Positions 31,102-32,790 of a stretch of DNA of 32,790 bases are shown here, piece by piece. Every line of letters starts with the position of its first letter. The stretch's first letter is position 1. Origin of the DNA: Entrophospora sp. SA101 (lineage: Eukaryota > Glomeromycota > Glomeromycetes > Entrophosporales > Entrophosporaceae); the NCBI GenBank assembly GCA_958430865.1, contig CAUDNR010001846.1, positions 42,995 to 75,784 on the forward strand, in the 5' to 3' direction. The translations under genes were made by a program, and so were the position numbers. The notes beneath the pieces were generated by a model. It was not told the DNA's origin and did not search any database. It was given only the letters and a program-made list of their open reading frames with translations.

Positions 31102-32592
31102 AAAGAGATCTTTTGTCCAGACTTAGGGTCACATGGATGTTAAGCACAGAAAATGCACACTATCAATGTATATTTTTTTTCAACAAAATAAACATTTAAA
31201 TAATTAATTGTTAAATATTAATACTTTTTCTTTTCATAAAAAATTACAGCAACCCAGGACTCAAAACTCTGAATTCAGGGAAAATCCAAAACAGCAATCC
31301 AGGTTGCAACTTCTGAGTTGGAGAATTTTCAACCAGTTGCAGACACCAACTTTTATTCTAGTGTGGCAATAACACAAAGCAATCATCACACAAATGTCAA
31401 CTCCCATCAGCAATCAATGCCCATATGGTAACATCTAGCTTGGTCTGAGTGGAAGATAGGGAATGTTTTGTCCAAAGCCTTCCAACATGTTTTCACCTTG
31501 CCCATGGAAAAAAAATTCCATGGTTATGAGGCGGTGTGAAAGCACCTGTTGACTTGTTTGTGATAGGAAATTTTAATTAAATCTGACACCTGCAATCAAC
31601 ATCAGGTTTATTATTCATGAGCAACCATAATTGATAATCAAGAAAAGTAATTTATTATTGTGAACCCCAGAGATCTGGGTAGACAGGCATTGTTAAGAGT
31701 TTTGTTTATGCATGGCCTTGGTATCATTACTACCTGGGTGATGCAATTGTTTGTTATATCAAATACAACATCAAATGTATTAAATGATAATCATGACCAT
31801 CATAAATATTTGATGGATGGAGGCATTCACATACAGGGAAATGATTAAACAGCCAAGTCATGTTTGTTTTGTTTTATTAAAGATATATAATTAATTATAT
31901 TTAAAAAATTATTATTTTATTTCACCTTTGTAATGGCATTAATTTCAATAATTCTGAAATTGTTTGTTTCTTAGTGTTAATGATTGAATCAATCACACAA
32001 GTGATAGTCAGTTTAGATGGCTTTTTTAAAAAAAGTTTAGTTGAATTAATGTTATTAAATGGGTTTTTTATTTATAATAATAATTTTAATATTTTTTTTG
32101 ATACATCAACCTCAGTCCAAAATCTATCATATCTATATATTTTAAGGATACGGTCCAGCACGTGATCATTTATTAGTAAATCCGGTTCTAAAAAAATGCC
32201 GATCAATTTCCTTGAAAAAAAATCCACGTGAGATATACAAAACTTTTTAGACATTCACTCAAATCTGTTGATATCACGTTTATTGGTTAATCGTAGACGC
32301 GATCACCATCCTTCAAAATTTTAAATATCATTATTATACCAGTTTTATAGAAAAAGCTCAAAAATAGTTTCTCATTCCATAAGAAAAAATTTCTCATCCC
32401 TTAAAAACCCCTCATAATAGCTCACATAACTTAGAAAAAACAAAAGCACAATTTTTTTTACCACATAAAAACGAATGTCTTTCATTTTTTATTTTAATCA
32501 TGTATTTTTTATATAACATATTAATATAAAATTTTAATAAATAGTTTTAGCTTCTAATGTAGTTACATATCTTGATATTTTTTATGACAAAT
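31102..32592. other. Intergenic, weak coding traces
   Basis: 31250-31440 and 31660-31848 are somewhat less AT-rich and give short frames (for example DTNFYSSVAITQSNHHTNVN; LGRQALLRVLFMHGLGIITT) without recognised motifs. They may be fragments of the gene at 30829 or of a mobile element. The overlapping frames 31974-32165 and 32072-32254 are not convincing. No RNA gene seen. Confidence 0.35.
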
Positions 32593-32724
32593 ATGTCCGT
32601 ATTACAATTCAAAGAAGAAAGCAAAACGATCACGAAGGTTATTACGATCACAAAGGTTATCACGATCACGAAGGTTATTACAATCACAAAGGTTATTGCG
32701 ACCACCATCAAAAGTTATGACTAA
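32593..32724 (+). CDS. Short ORF over an 18-bp minisatellite
   Basis: ATG 32593 to TAA 32722 encodes 43 aa: MSVLQFKEESK, then four TITKVI units (ITKVITITKV pattern), then IATTIKSYD. The overlapping plus frame reads DHEGYY/DHKGYH repeats (His/Asp/Gly/Tyr-rich) to a TGA. Either frame could be the end of a repeat protein; neither is proven. No family recognised. Confidence 0.3.
   Translation: MSVLQFKEESKTITKVITITKVITITKVITITKVIATTIKSYD
32626..32697. repeat. 18-bp minisatellite, four units
   Basis: Four consecutive units of ACGATCACGAAGGTTATT with variation at a few positions (G/A at position 9, T/C at 18, G/A at 3 in unit 4). Eighteen is a multiple of three, so the repeat keeps frame and would encode hexapeptide repeats. 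Confidence 0.92.
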
Positions 32725-32790
32725 CATCTATATTCTTGATCGGTATTATTTGGATGGTGTGTCTAAAGGTTGGTTGGTAAGCATCATCAT

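Noticed and set aside
32626..32697. Possible CRISPR-like regular repeat
   Set aside because: Units are directly tandem without spacers, 18 bp long, in a eukaryotic genome; a minisatellite.

Overview
The window is nuclear DNA of an intron-rich, very AT-rich eukaryote, most likely an early-diverging fungus of the Mucoromycota and probably an arbuscular-mycorrhizal (Glomeromycotina, Rhizophagus-like) species. The reasons are many short GT..AG introns, strong AT bias, fungal-type housekeeping genes, and fragments of gene families I associate with these fungi: a DDE transposase-like family, kinase-like and P-loop pseudogenes, and many MITEs. There are no bacterial operons, ribosome binding sites or CRISPR arrays.

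Layout. (1) 1-3.3 kb is one copy of a large direct repeat; the second copy is at 17.55-20.97 kb. Each copy carries a six-exon gene of unknown function followed by a decayed kinase-like pseudogene on the opposite strand. The first 1909 bases of the two copies look identical, including introns and a microsatellite, and then the copies abruptly become diverged. A run of ten Ns (17523-17532) lies 21 bases before copy 2, so an assembly artefact must be considered. (2) 3.3-15 kb is an accessory, transposon-rich zone. It holds a P-loop NTPase gene broken around its Walker A motif, an inverted-repeat element with a small zinc-ribbon-like ORF, a GTPase fragment, several MITEs, a small secreted-protein gene with a probable frameshift, a Tc1/mariner fossil, a hAT-like composite repeat and two decayed genes of unknown family. 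(3) 15.4-17.3 kb holds a DDE transposase-like gene and a SAP-domain gene, the latter with two homopolymer frameshifts. (4) 21.6-29.9 kb is the conserved core. It has a seven-exon TPX2-like spindle-assembly gene (minus strand, 729 aa as I splice it), the divergent ribosomal protein uS11/RPS14 gene (plus strand, four exons, 150 aa) and a four-exon kinesin-14 motor gene (minus strand, 503 aa). (5) 30-32.8 kb is poorly resolved: two phase-matched exons of an unrecognised gene, a less AT-rich patch and an 18-bp minisatellite.

How the parts relate. TPX2 and kinesin-14 are both microtubule/spindle factors in other eukaryotes and sit about 3.8 kb apart on the same strand, with uS11 between them. TPX2 and uS11 share a 277-bp divergent promoter region. 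Everything left of 21 kb looks like a repeat-driven accessory compartment abutting this conserved block. All exon models were read by eye from splice signals and reading phase, without alignment or transcript support.
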